A DNA stretch of 64,000 bases from Ardenticatenaceae bacterium (GTDB taxonomy: Bacteria > Chloroflexota > Anaerolineae > Promineifilales > Promineifilaceae). Below are positions 17,281 through 25,894 of this stretch, piece by piece (position 1 is the stretch's first letter; the number at the start of each line of letters is the position of its first letter). The stretch lies in the NCBI GenBank assembly GCA_020634395.1, contig JACKBU010000026.1, positions 15,918 through 79,917 of the forward strand, read 5' to 3'. Below the pieces are notes generated by a model. It did no database searches, was not told the DNA's origin, and was given only the letters and a program-made list of their open reading frames with translations. Position numbers and translations under genes: made by a program.

Positions 17281-18759
17281 TTAGTTCCCGTAAACGGCCA
17301 GCAGCACCTGGGGCGTGATATAAGCCTCGACGAAGGCGGCCACCAGCAGCAGAGGCAGCGTCAGGCCAATAAACACGCGGGCAAACTCGGCGGAAGTGGC
17401 GACAAACGCTTCGCTGAGTGTACGGTCCGGCGGCGGGGCGATGACGGTGAGATGCCAGCGCAGCGCGGCGGAGGCGGCCAGCAAAATGGCCGGTAGTTCA
17501 AAAATGGCGTGCGGCAAGATGGTAGCCACCAGGAAGAGGAAGGGATTCTCGCCAGCCAGGAAGATTTGCCCGGCTGCAAATCCCACGATGACCCAAGGCA
17601 GCATGAACACCAGGATACCCAGGATGCCAAAGGTGAAAGTTCCCAGCAGGGCCATGAGGACAAGCACGCGCACGTTCTGCATGAAGATGGCCAGCGGCAG
17701 GCCGCGCGCCACGATTTGTAGCTGATCGAGGTTGGCGGCAATGCGTTCACTGGTGAAGCTGGCCAGCATGTCGGGGGGCAGGCGGTAGACGAAGGCCAGG
17801 GCTACCCCCATACCCAACGCGCCCAACAAAGCCAGGGTTAGCGTAGCTGCCGGGCGGCTTAATTGGGGAATGAGGGATAGGGTCTGGCGATACCAGCGGA
17901 AGGGGTTGGGGTAACGGCCGTTATTCTCTCGCCGTCCACTCATCACTGCCCAAAACTCGGACAGAATCCAGCCCAAACGAACCTCGTCAAGATCGCGGCC
18001 CATGAGTTCTTCGCGCTTGAAAAGGTGGAGGCCCATGCGGATAAGGACAACGGCCGTGATGGACAGCGCCAGAATCAGCCACCAAAGGCCAACATGGTTG
18101 CCCCAAAACAGAGCTGCGGCCTCGCCCTGAATCAGCAAGGCCATGGGCACGATGATAAAGCTGGCCAGCAAATTTGCCGCGCGTACGCTGGTCGTCTGGC
18201 TGGAAATAACCACGGCCGCGGCCACCATGATAACACCCTGTACCGTCGTCAAGAGGGTGGTCTGGCCCAATAATTGGAACGAGGGCGTCCAGCCCAGGTT
18301 AACATACAGCCCGACCAGATAAACGGCCATTCCCAAATAGGCAGCTAAGAGCGGCGGCACCAGCACGGCAATCATTTTACCCAGATATAGTTGGTAATCC
18401 GTCAACGGGGTGGCCAGCAGCGGTTCCAGGCTTTTACGCTCCTTTTCACCCACAAACGTCTCCAGGGCAATAATCAACGAAAACGACATGGGGAAAAAGC
18501 CCACGACGAGCAGCAAAAACGGGATCAACTGCGTGGCGATAATTTGTGCGCCGTAGTTGGATACAAAGGCCATCATGCGGCCGGCAGCAAAATTCATCAA
18601 CGCCGGGAAAAAGACCGTCAACAAAATGATGGGGGTCATGATGCGCCAATCGCGGAAAGAATCTTTGATTTCACGCCGGGCAACCACGGCCGCCATGCGC
18701 CAGTCGTCCCGTTTGAGGGGAATGGGTTTCAAGAGGGGTTTGAAGGTTATTTGAGCCAT
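17281..18759 (-). CDS. ABC-2 permease fused to a SpoIIM-like domain
   Basis: This 492-residue membrane protein has two parts. Residues 1 to about 245 form an ABC-2 export permease: MAAVVARREIKDSFRDWRIM, a cytoplasmic ETFVGEKERKSLEPLLATPL motif typical of NatB/ABC-2 permeases, then GKMIAVLVPPLLAAYLGM. Residues about 290-490 resemble stage II sporulation protein M (DUF95): FMQNVRVLVLMALLGTFTFGILG, then VATILPHAIFELPAILLAASAALRW at about 408-432, matching the family's conserved P-H-G-x-x-E-L-P block. The cognate ATPase gene lies 49 nt downstream of its stop on the other side (18809-19741, upstream in transcription). The substrate is unknown. No sporulation genes are visible. Confidence 0.8.
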   Translation of the reverse strand: MAQITFKPLLKPIPLKRDDWRMAAVVARREIKDSFRDWRIMTPIILLTVFFPALMNFAAGRMMAFVSNYGAQIIATQLIPFLLLVVGFFPMSFSLIIALETFVGEKERKSLEPLLATPLTDYQLYLGKMIAVLVPPLLAAYLGMAVYLVGLYVNLGWTPSFQLLGQTTLLTTVQGVIMVAAAVVISSQTTSVRAANLLASFIIVPMALLIQGEAAALFWGNHVGLWWLILALSITAVVLIRMGLHLFKREELMGRDLDEVRLGWILSEFWAVMSGRRENNGRYPNPFRWYRQTLSLIPQLSRPAATLTLALLGALGMGVALAFVYRLPPDMLASFTSERIAANLDQLQIVARGLPLAIFMQNVRVLVLMALLGTFTFGILGILVFMLPWVIVGFAAGQIFLAGENPFLFLVATILPHAIFELPAILLAASAALRWHLTVIAPPPDRTLSEAFVATSAEFARVFIGLTLPLLLVAAFVEAYITPQVLLAVYGN

Positions 18760-18821
18760 TTGGAGTTTAGGGTTTAGGTAAAAGTTGGAAACTGTTCACT
18801 ATCAGCAGTTAATTGTCAACG
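18759..18821. repeat. 7-nt tandem repeat array (9 degenerate units)
   Basis: Read in sevens: TTTGGAG TTTAGGG TTTAGGT AAAAGTT GGAAACT GTTCACT ATCAGCA GTTAATT GTCAACG. It fills the gap between the ABC ATPase stop and the permease start and extends into the last codons of the ATPase (VDN-stop). Confidence 0.6.
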
Positions 18822-19741
18822 GATTCTTCGGCGACCACGCGCAGGTATACGTCTTCCAGGCTTTGGCTGACTTCGTGCAAAGAGATGATGCCCAGGCCTC
18901 GTTCGCCCAAACGGCGTACCAAAAGCGGGTTGGTTTGTTCGGGCGTCGGCGTGCGGTAACGAATGCTGTTTTCGCTTATGGCCTCTATGGTGACCAGTTT
19001 ATCCAGCTCCAGGTCGTGTACCTGTCCGTTAAGATGTTGATCGACGCGCACTTCCATTTGGGGATGGCCCAAGAGCTGCTGCTTGAGCTCGGTGGTGGTG
19101 CCTTTGGCAACGATGGCGCCTTTTTTGATGATGGCAATGCGGTCGGCCAGGCTTTCGGCTTCGGCCAGGTTATGGGTGCAGAGAATGATGGCCCGCTGAT
19201 CATCGCGCATCTCTTTGATGGTGTCACGCACGAGTTTGGCGCTGTGTGGGTCCATAGCCGAAGTGGGTTCGTCGAGCAGAAGCACGCTGGGTTTGTGCAG
19301 CATGGCACGAATAAGCCCTACTTTTTGGCGCATGCCTTTGGAGTATTGGCCCAGGCGGCGCTCATGGGCGTCGGCCATGTCGAAGCGGCTAAAGAGGGCG
19401 AGGCCGCGTTCCCGAATGGCGTCGTCGGACATGCCGTAGAGACGGCCGTAAAACAACAAATATTCGATCCCGGTCATGCGCAGGTACAGGCCCGGCTGCT
19501 CGGTCAACATGCCGATCGAGCGGCGCACCTGGGCTGCCTGGCGTACAACGTCGTAGCCGTTGACAGTGGCCCGCCCTGTGGTGGGGCGGAGAATGGAGCT
19601 TAGCATGCGCACGGTGGTGGTTTTGCCGGCTCCGTTTGGTCCCAGCAGGGCCAGCAGTTCGCCGGGCGGCACGTGGAGGTCGAGATCGTGAACGGCCGTA
19701 AAATTGTCAAATTTCTTTCCGAGGTTTTCTGCAATGATCAT
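18809..19741 (-). CDS. ABC transporter ATP-binding protein (ABC-2 exporter type)
   Basis: A 310-residue ATPase with Walker A LLGPNGAGKTTTVRML (about 34-49), a Q-loop region (MLTEQPGLYLRMT), and a signature in the drug/Na exporter form, YSKGMRQKVGLIRAML, in place of LSGGQ. Walker B is VLLLDEPTSAMDP and the H-loop IILCTHNLAEAE. A C-terminal extension of about 95 residues is typical of NatA/CcmA-like exporters. It precedes the ABC-2/SpoIIM permease gene by 49 nt, so the two very likely form one exporter. Its last codons are made of the heptamer repeat, which has probably reset the C terminus. The exported substrate is unknown. Confidence 0.93.
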   Translation of the reverse strand: MIIAENLGKKFDNFTAVHDLDLHVPPGELLALLGPNGAGKTTTVRMLSSILRPTTGRATVNGYDVVRQAAQVRRSIGMLTEQPGLYLRMTGIEYLLFYGRLYGMSDDAIRERGLALFSRFDMADAHERRLGQYSKGMRQKVGLIRAMLHKPSVLLLDEPTSAMDPHSAKLVRDTIKEMRDDQRAIILCTHNLAEAESLADRIAIIKKGAIVAKGTTTELKQQLLGHPQMEVRVDQHLNGQVHDLELDKLVTIEAISENSIRYRTPTPEQTNPLLVRRLGERGLGIISLHEVSQSLEDVYLRVVAEESVDN

Positions 19742-19908
19742 TGATATTCTCCAGTGTAGCCCTCCTGCTGATTAAACAGTGCCAGCCAGCCGGGTGTAAC
19801 GGCCGTCTAGCCTGAAGCAGCACACAGTTAAAGTCGCCCGTGGCAAATATAGCGTATATGTTTGCTCCAGTATTGGCAATAGGAAGCGAGGAGGATTCTA
19901 TGCTGGTT

Positions 19909-21132
19909 TTAACCTGCGGCCCGTCGGCGGTAGCGGCGGACAATGATCCAGCCAGCCATGCCGATGGCGATGAGCAGAGAGACAAACGTGGCAATGGCCA
20001 TGTTGAGCTGCATAAAACCCAGGTTCAGCATGCGGCTGTCCAGGCGCACCTGCTCCAACAGAATGCGGCCAACGGCGTAAAAGATGAAGTACAAGGCCAT
20101 CAACTCGCCGGTCAGCAGGCGTTCGCCGTAGCGGCGCAGCAGTGTGTAAAGCACAATAAATGTGAGCAGGCTCCACAATGATTCGTATAGGAAGGCAGGA
20201 TGGAAACGCCCGTATTCGCTGTATTCGGGCAGGCGGTAGATGGGGTCGATGTGGACGGCCCAGGGTAAGTTGGTCGGACGGCCGTACAACTCCTGATTAA
20301 AAAAGTTGCCCCAGCGGCCAAACACCTGCCCCAATGCCAGCCCCACCACGGCCAGGTCTGCCCAGCCCAATAACGGGATGCGCGCCCGGCGCGCATAAAT
20401 TAACAGGCCCAAAAAACCGCCCAAAATACCGCCGTAAATGCCCAGCCCGCCGTTGCGCAGATTGATCAATTGGTAGGGATTGCGGAAATAATCGAGCGGC
20501 GAGTTAATGCCGAAGGCGGCCATGCTGGGGGAGGGGGTCAGCACGTGGTAGAGTCGGGCGCCAATAACGCCTAAAATCAACACCCAGATCAGACCATTCC
20601 AGACGTGATCAGGATTCCAGACACGCCACGGCGCATCAACCAGCCAGTTTTCTTCGATGTCGGGTTGGGTTTGCAGGCGCGCCTGGACTACTTCGAGGCC
20701 GGCTGCGTTAAGGCCGGTGTTGCGGGGGTAAAACCCCCAAACCAGGAGCAGGTCGCCCCAGGTGTTGATTTTGTTTTTGGCCAGAACCTGGCTGATTTCT
20801 TCTGGCAGTTCCAGGTCGGCCAGGGGCCGGGTCTGGACGATGGGCGGAACGTGTTGTTGGAAAACGGCCGTGCCCCGTTCCAGCGCCAACTGCGAGACAA
20901 CATAAGCGCCCAGGCCAATCCCGGCAACGATGCAGATGCCGTACCAGTACACGTCAAAGCCGCCGCCCAGGGAAACAGCCACGCGGTCAGGCGTCAGAGC
21001 AGTCGCCAGATGATAACCATACAGCGCCGCCAGAACCGCAAGAAAAAATATAATTAAGTACCAGTAGGTGTTTAGATTACGCGCCGTCCGGCGAATGCTC
21101 CAGGGTTCACTCAACGGTTTATCTTCTATCAT
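19909..21132 (-). CDS. lgt: Prolipoprotein diacylglyceryl transferase Lgt with inserted domain
   Basis: Lgt transfers diacylglycerol from phosphatidylglycerol to the lipobox Cys of prolipoproteins. The family signature GRWGNFFNQELYGR lies at about 272-285, preceded by NGGLGIYGGILGGFLGLL and followed by FHPAFLYESLW. At 407 residues it is over 100 longer than E. coli Lgt. The excess is an extra N-terminal helix and an insertion at about residues 95-170 after the first family helix (VYWYGICIVAGIGLG). Residues about 104-154 (LADLELPEEISQVLAKNKIN, WGDLL, GLEVVQARL) resemble the helix-hairpin-helix C-terminal domain of RNA polymerase alpha. The ATG overlaps the upstream phosphatidyltransferase stop by 4 nt. 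Confidence 0.92.
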   Translation of the reverse strand: MIEDKPLSEPWSIRRTARNLNTYWYLIIFFLAVLAALYGYHLATALTPDRVAVSLGGGFDVYWYGICIVAGIGLGAYVVSQLALERGTAVFQQHVPPIVQTRPLADLELPEEISQVLAKNKINTWGDLLLVWGFYPRNTGLNAAGLEVVQARLQTQPDIEENWLVDAPWRVWNPDHVWNGLIWVLILGVIGARLYHVLTPSPSMAAFGINSPLDYFRNPYQLINLRNGGLGIYGGILGGFLGLLIYARRARIPLLGWADLAVVGLALGQVFGRWGNFFNQELYGRPTNLPWAVHIDPIYRLPEYSEYGRFHPAFLYESLWSLLTFIVLYTLLRRYGERLLTGELMALYFIFYAVGRILLEQVRLDSRMLNLGFMQLNMAIATFVSLLIAIGMAGWIIVRRYRRRAAG

Positions 21133-21797
21133 GAGGTCTGGTTTTCCTCATCATCCGTCTCGTGGTTTTTCGTATGGTAGTATTGGTACCAGACATGGTA
21201 CATACGCTGGCCGACGGTGACATAGGTGAAGACGGCCAATACACCTACTGCCACGCCGGGATAATCGATGATCAAAAAGAACATCATCAATACGTACCGT
21301 TCGACACGGCTCATAATGCCCACTTTGGCCGACATATGTAAAGACTCTGCCTTAGAGCGTGTATAACTTACCATCAACGATCCGGTAATGGCTACATAAG
21401 ACAAGGCCAACATCGCCACTTCTCCGCGCTGCTGGTAATAGTAAATAAATCCGGCAAATAGAATGATCTCGGCCAGCCGGTCCAGCGTGGAATCTAAAAA
21501 GGCGCCGAAGCCTCCTTGCTTGCGGCCCAGTTTGCGGGCTAAAGAGCCATCCAGCGCATCCAGGGGCGCCAGGATGATCATCGCGATACCGGCCCACCGC
21601 ATTTCGCCAATGGCGATCAGATAAGCCAACAAAAAGTGTGACAGCATCCCGATGACGGTGAGTGTGTCTGGGGAGAAGTGATACTTTGCCAACAAGGTCA
21701 CGATGGGATCAATGATGCCGACGGTTCTTTTCCTTAGGATGTCGGTGAGTGTTGGTTTTTCTACTGTTTGGGATGTTTGAGAATCTGTCTTATTCAT
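21129..21797 (-). CDS. CDP-alcohol phosphatidyltransferase family protein
   Basis: A 222-residue membrane enzyme with the family motif D-G-x2-A-R-x8-G-x3-D-x3-D seen as DALDGSLARKLGRKQGGFGAFLDSTLDR (shown in parts: DGSLAR, then GAFLDSTLDR). Such enzymes swap CMP on CDP-diacylglycerol for an alcohol, making phosphatidylglycerol phosphate, phosphatidylinositol phosphate or similar lipids. The exact product cannot be read from sequence. Its last 4 nt overlap lgt, whose substrate is phosphatidylglycerol, so a PgsA-like role would be coherent (inference). A good promoter lies at 21877-21905. The N and C termini are hydrophilic and divergent. Confidence 0.9.
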   Translation of the reverse strand: MNKTDSQTSQTVEKPTLTDILRKRTVGIIDPIVTLLAKYHFSPDTLTVIGMLSHFLLAYLIAIGEMRWAGIAMIILAPLDALDGSLARKLGRKQGGFGAFLDSTLDRLAEIILFAGFIYYYQQRGEVAMLALSYVAITGSLMVSYTRSKAESLHMSAKVGIMSRVERYVLMMFFLIIDYPGVAVGVLAVFTYVTVGQRMYHVWYQYYHTKNHETDDEENQTS

Positions 21798-22196
21798 ATG
21801 TCCTCGTAAGGGGTGCGGTGGCCGGGAAACGGCCGTTTCCAGCCGCCCTTTCCCGCTACATCCTGAAGTGAAAGCGATGCTATCGAATCACCCATTGCCT
21901 GTCAAGAAAACACCTGGCCTCTACCTGCAATACTCAGAAAACTCCAGTGGTACAGCCCTAAACCAGATGACTTTTGTCATAAGCAATCATGCAATCTGTC
22001 ACTGTCTGGTAGCGCTTCCAGCAGCATACAATAACCCCGGAATATGACCACAAGTATACCCATGAATTCCCACAAACCGCTGGCGTAATGAAGATTTAGC
22101 CCAGGTTTACGAATCGACAAGTGAACAGTAACACAGCGGACGCAAACACAGAGCTGTATTGCGGAATCACAGAGTGTTGTGTGAAGGAGAATCGTT
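21798..22196. other. 399-nt divergent intergenic region between the phosphatidyltransferase and nifJ
   Basis: It contains one ACGGCCGT copy near 21.83 kb, the minus-strand promoter at 21877-21905, and the nifJ ribosome site GAAGGAGAA about 7 nt before ATG 22197. I see no confident promoter for nifJ, no structured RNA and no credible ORF. A TGAC-TTTT-GTCA dyad sits near 21.97 kb. Confidence 0.6.
21877..21905 (-). promoter_or_regulatory. Sigma70-type promoter for the phosphatidyltransferase-lgt operon
   Basis: Minus strand: TTGACA (21905-21900), a 17-nt spacer, TAGCAT (21882-21877). The -35 is consensus and the -10 matches 4 of 6. It lies about 80 nt upstream of the ATG at 21797. Confidence 0.6.
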
Positions 22197-25100
22197 ATGA
22201 CAAAACAAATGATCACACTAGATGGCAATGAAGCTGCCGCCCGGGTGGCTCACAAAGTGAACGAAGTTATCGCCATCTACCCAATTACGCCTTCCTCTCC
22301 CATGGGTGAGTTTGCTGACCAATGGTCCGCTGAAGGCAAAATCAATATTTGGGGATCCGTTCCCATGGTGGTGGAAATGCAGGCCGAGGGCGGCGCTGCT
22401 GGCGCAGTACACGGTTCGCTGCAGTCAGGCGCCCTGACCACTACATTCACCGCCTCCCAGGGCTTGCTGCTTATGATCCCCAACATGTACAAAATCGCCG
22501 GCGAGCTGACCTCCACTGTCTTCCACATTGCCGCACGCTCGCTGGCGGCGCAGGCTCTGTCTATTTTTGGCGACCACTCGGACGTGATGGCGGCCCGCAA
22601 CACAGGCTGGGCTTTGTTATCCTCCAACTCCGTGCAAGAAGTCCATGACTTTGCCCTCATTGCCACGGCCGCTACGCTAGAAGCACGCATCCCCTTCCTG
22701 CACTTCTTCGATGGTTTCCGGACCTCTCATGAACTGAATAAGATTGAGTTGATCGAAGAAGAAGTCATGCGCGCGATGATCAACGATGAGCTGGTCCGCG
22801 CTCACCGTCTGCGCGGCCTTAGCCCAGATCATCCGGTACTGCGCGGCACAGCCCAAAACCCGGATGTCTATTTCCAGGCCCGTGAAAGTGTCAACCCGTT
22901 CTATGAAGCGACGCCGGCTATCGTGCAAAACGCGATGGACAAATTCGCCAAACTGACCGGACGGCAGTACAAACTTTTCGAGTACGTTGGCGCGCCAGAA
23001 GCCGAGCGAGTTATCGTTTTAATGGGTTCCGGTGCAGCGACGGCGCAGGAAACGGCCGAGTACCTGGCTGCTCAGGGCGAAAAGGTTGGCGTTGTCAAAG
23101 TACGCCTGTACCGTCCCTTCGCCATATCGGCATTTCTGCAGGCTTTGCCACCAACCGTCAAAGCCATTGCTGCTCTGGATCGGACCAAGGAACCCGGCGC
23201 TACCGGCGAACCGTTGTACCTGGATGTTGTTTCCGCCGTCGCGGAAGGAATAGCAACAGGGGAAGCGCCGTTTGCAGCCTTCCCGCGGGTCATCGGCGGC
23301 CGTTATGGCCTCTCCTCCAAAGAATTTACCCCAGGCATGATCAAGGCTGTCTTCGATGAACTGGGCAAAAGTAAACCCAAGAACAATTTTACCGTTGGCA
23401 TCAACGACGACGTGACTCACACAAGCCTCGAATGGGATAAGAGCTTCGACATTGAACCAGATGATGTGGTCCGCGCCGTGTTCTATGGCCTGGGTTCAGA
23501 CGGTACGGTCGGTGCTAACAAAAACTCCATCAAAATCATCGGCGAAGATACCGACAATTATGCTCAGGGCTACTTCGTATACGACTCGAAGAAAGCAGGT
23601 TCCGTGACGACCTCGCACTTGCGCTTTGGTCCACGACCCATCAACGCCACCTATCTGGTGCATTCAGCGAGCTTTGTGGCCTGCCATCAATTCAGCTTTC
23701 TGGAACGGTATGATGTGCTGCGGTTGGCCAAGAAAGGCGCCACCTTCCTGCTGAACAGCCCGTATGGCCCGGATGAAGTGTGGGACAAACTGCCTTGTTC
23801 CATGCAGGAAGCCATCATTGAGAAGAAGCTCAAGTTTTACGTGGTAGATGGCTACAGCGTCGCCCGGGAAACCGGTATGGGTAATCGCATCAACACCATC
23901 ATGCAAACCTGTTTCTTCGCCATCAGCGATGTGCTGCCGACCGATGAAGCAATCGGCGCCATTAAGTATGCGATTAAGAAGACTTACAGCAAACGCGGTG
24001 AAGCAGTGGTGCAGGCCAACTACAATGCGGTTGACGCCGCTCTGGCTCATATGTACCAGGTGCAGGTACCTGCCGAGGCCACCAGCAACTTTGAACGGCC
24101 GCCTATCGTGCCGGAATATGCTCCGGAATTTGTCCAATCGGTCACGGCTCGCATTATCGAAGGGCTGGGCGACGACTTGCCGGTAAGCGCCATGCCCGTT
24201 GATGGCACATACCCGACCGGAACAACCAAGTGGGAAAAGCGCAATATTACCACCGAAATCCCGGTATGGGATCCTGACATCTGCATCCAGTGTGGTAAAT
24301 GTTCCATGGTTTGTCCACACGGCGTTATCCGCATGAAGATTTATGATCAGGAACTGCTGGCTGACGCTCCCTCTACCTTCAAGTCAACACCTGCGCGCTT
24401 CAAAGAATTTAAGGATGCCATGTATACGCTGCAAGTGGCGCCTGAGGACTGCACGGGCTGTACGTTGTGTGTGGAAGTGTGCCCGGTTAAGAACAAGCAG
24501 CAACCGAAGTTCAAAGCTATTAACATGCAGCCGCAAATTCCACTGCGCGAGCCGGAGCGCGAAAACTGGGAGTTTTTCCTGAGCCTGCCGGAGATAGATC
24601 GGACGAATATCCCGGTCAGCCAGGTGAAATATTCGCAGTTATTGGAGCCGCTCTTCGAGTTCTCGGGAGCCTGCGCTGGCTGTGGCGAGACGCCTTATCT
24701 GAAGTTGATGACCCAACTCTTTGGCGATCGGGCTATGGTAGCCAATGCTACGGGCTGTTCTTCGATTTATGGCGGTAACTTACCAACGACGCCCTGGACG
24801 CAGAACAGCGACGGCCGTGGCCCTTCCTGGTCCAACTCCTTGTTTGAAGACAACGCCGAGTTTGGCCTGGGTATGCGCGTAGCCCTGGATCAACGCATCG
24901 AAGCGGCTACTCTGAGCTTGCGTTCCTTACGCGAGGTCGTGGGCGAAGAATTGGCCGATTCGATTCTCTTTGCCGAACAAATTGATGAAGCGGAGATCAA
25001 TGCCCAACGCGCCCGCGTCGGTGATCTGAAACATCGCTTAACGGCTCTTCTGGCAGATGTGGAAGACGCTGAAATGGAAGGTAAGCTGGAAAATCTGTTG

Positions 25101-25787
25101 AGCATGGCCGACGTTTTTGTGAAGAAGAGCGTCTGGATCGTCGGCGGTGACGGCTGGGCGTATGACATTGGTTACGGCGGGCTGGATCATGTCCTGGCCT
25201 CCGGGCGGAACGTTAACGTACTGGTTCTGGATACTGAAGTGTATTCAAACACCGGCGGCCAGATGTCCAAGGCGACCCCGCGTGGTGCTGTGGCCAAGTT
25301 TGCCGCCGCCGGCAAACCGCTGCCCAAGAAAGATATGGGCCTGCTGGCGATGAGCTATGGCAATATCTACGTCGCCCGCGTGGCGATGGGCGCCAATGAC
25401 GCCCAGACGATTCGCGCTTTCATGGAAGCCGAAGCGTATGATGGTCCCTCGCTGATTCTGGCTTACAGCCACTGCGTGGCGCATGGCTATGACCTGAAGT
25501 ATGGACTGGAACAACAAAAAGCGGCAGTGGATTCTGCGTACTGGCCGTTGTACCGCTTCAATCCGGACCTGGCCGTGGAAGGGAAGAATCCCTTCAGCCT
25601 CGATTCCCGAGCGCCGAAGATTTCTTTGGACAAGTACATTTATCGTGAGGGCCGTTACCGGATGCTGACCCAAAGCCATCCTGAACGAGCAGCCAAGCTG
25701 CTGGAACTGGCACAGGCGGACGTCGAAGCACGTTGGGAGCAGTATTCTCAACTGGCTAAGGGACCCAGCAGCAACGGGAAAAGCTAA
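22197..25787 (+). CDS. nifJ: Pyruvate:ferredoxin (flavodoxin) oxidoreductase
   Basis: A 1196-residue single-chain PFOR that converts pyruvate and CoA to acetyl-CoA and CO2 while reducing ferredoxin. The N-terminal domain I is complete (DGNEAAARVAHKVNEVIAIYPITPSSPMGE). Two [4Fe-4S] motifs, CIQCGKCSMVCP (about 696) and CTGCTLCVEVCP (about 752), mark the ferredoxin domain. A further cluster is bound in part by CAGCGETPY. The thiamine diphosphate site is GDGWAYDIGYGG (about 983) with VYSNTGGQMSKATP (about 1014). The length is normal and the ribosome site is strong. The ACGGCCGT repeat occurs only once (24811-24818) in 3.6 kb. The dihydroorotate-dehydrogenase-like gene follows, as in many anaerobes. 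Confidence 0.97.
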   Translation: MTKQMITLDGNEAAARVAHKVNEVIAIYPITPSSPMGEFADQWSAEGKINIWGSVPMVVEMQAEGGAAGAVHGSLQSGALTTTFTASQGLLLMIPNMYKIAGELTSTVFHIAARSLAAQALSIFGDHSDVMAARNTGWALLSSNSVQEVHDFALIATAATLEARIPFLHFFDGFRTSHELNKIELIEEEVMRAMINDELVRAHRLRGLSPDHPVLRGTAQNPDVYFQARESVNPFYEATPAIVQNAMDKFAKLTGRQYKLFEYVGAPEAERVIVLMGSGAATAQETAEYLAAQGEKVGVVKVRLYRPFAISAFLQALPPTVKAIAALDRTKEPGATGEPLYLDVVSAVAEGIATGEAPFAAFPRVIGGRYGLSSKEFTPGMIKAVFDELGKSKPKNNFTVGINDDVTHTSLEWDKSFDIEPDDVVRAVFYGLGSDGTVGANKNSIKIIGEDTDNYAQGYFVYDSKKAGSVTTSHLRFGPRPINATYLVHSASFVACHQFSFLERYDVLRLAKKGATFLLNSPYGPDEVWDKLPCSMQEAIIEKKLKFYVVDGYSVARETGMGNRINTIMQTCFFAISDVLPTDEAIGAIKYAIKKTYSKRGEAVVQANYNAVDAALAHMYQVQVPAEATSNFERPPIVPEYAPEFVQSVTARIIEGLGDDLPVSAMPVDGTYPTGTTKWEKRNITTEIPVWDPDICIQCGKCSMVCPHGVIRMKIYDQELLADAPSTFKSTPARFKEFKDAMYTLQVAPEDCTGCTLCVEVCPVKNKQQPKFKAINMQPQIPLREPERENWEFFLSLPEIDRTNIPVSQVKYSQLLEPLFEFSGACAGCGETPYLKLMTQLFGDRAMVANATGCSSIYGGNLPTTPWTQNSDGRGPSWSNSLFEDNAEFGLGMRVALDQRIEAATLSLRSLREVVGEELADSILFAEQIDEAEINAQRARVGDLKHRLTALLADVEDAEMEGKLENLLSMADVFVKKSVWIVGGDGWAYDIGYGGLDHVLASGRNVNVLVLDTEVYSNTGGQMSKATPRGAVAKFAAAGKPLPKKDMGLLAMSYGNIYVARVAMGANDAQTIRAFMEAEAYDGPSLILAYSHCVAHGYDLKYGLEQQKAAVDSAYWPLYRFNPDLAVEGKNPFSLDSRAPKISLDKYIYREGRYRMLTQSHPERAAKLLELAQADVEARWEQYSQLAKGPSSNGKS

Positions 25788-25796
25788 CAAGTTTGT

Positions 25797-25877
25797 GAAT
25801 TGAAGTTATGCAGGGGATTGTGAAGGTTGGAAACGGCCGTTCACAATCCCCCACCTCTCAACCATAACTGACAATTC
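25797..25877. repeat. Nested inverted-repeat element between nifJ and the DHOD-like gene
   Basis: Outer arms GAATTGAAGTTATG (25797-25810) and CATAACTGACAATTC (25863-25877) pair with one bulge. Inner arms GGGGATTGTGAA (25813-25824) and TTCACAATCCCC (25840-25851) pair perfectly. The apical loop contains an ACGGCCGT copy. No T-run follows, so it is more likely an RNA processing/stability hairpin or a small mobile repeat than a terminator. Confidence 0.65.
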
Positions 25878-25894
25878 GTCGAAGGAGATATAAC

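Noticed and set aside
25797..25877. Terminator after nifJ
   Set aside because: Strong hairpins but no U-tract, and the partner gene follows with its own terminator.
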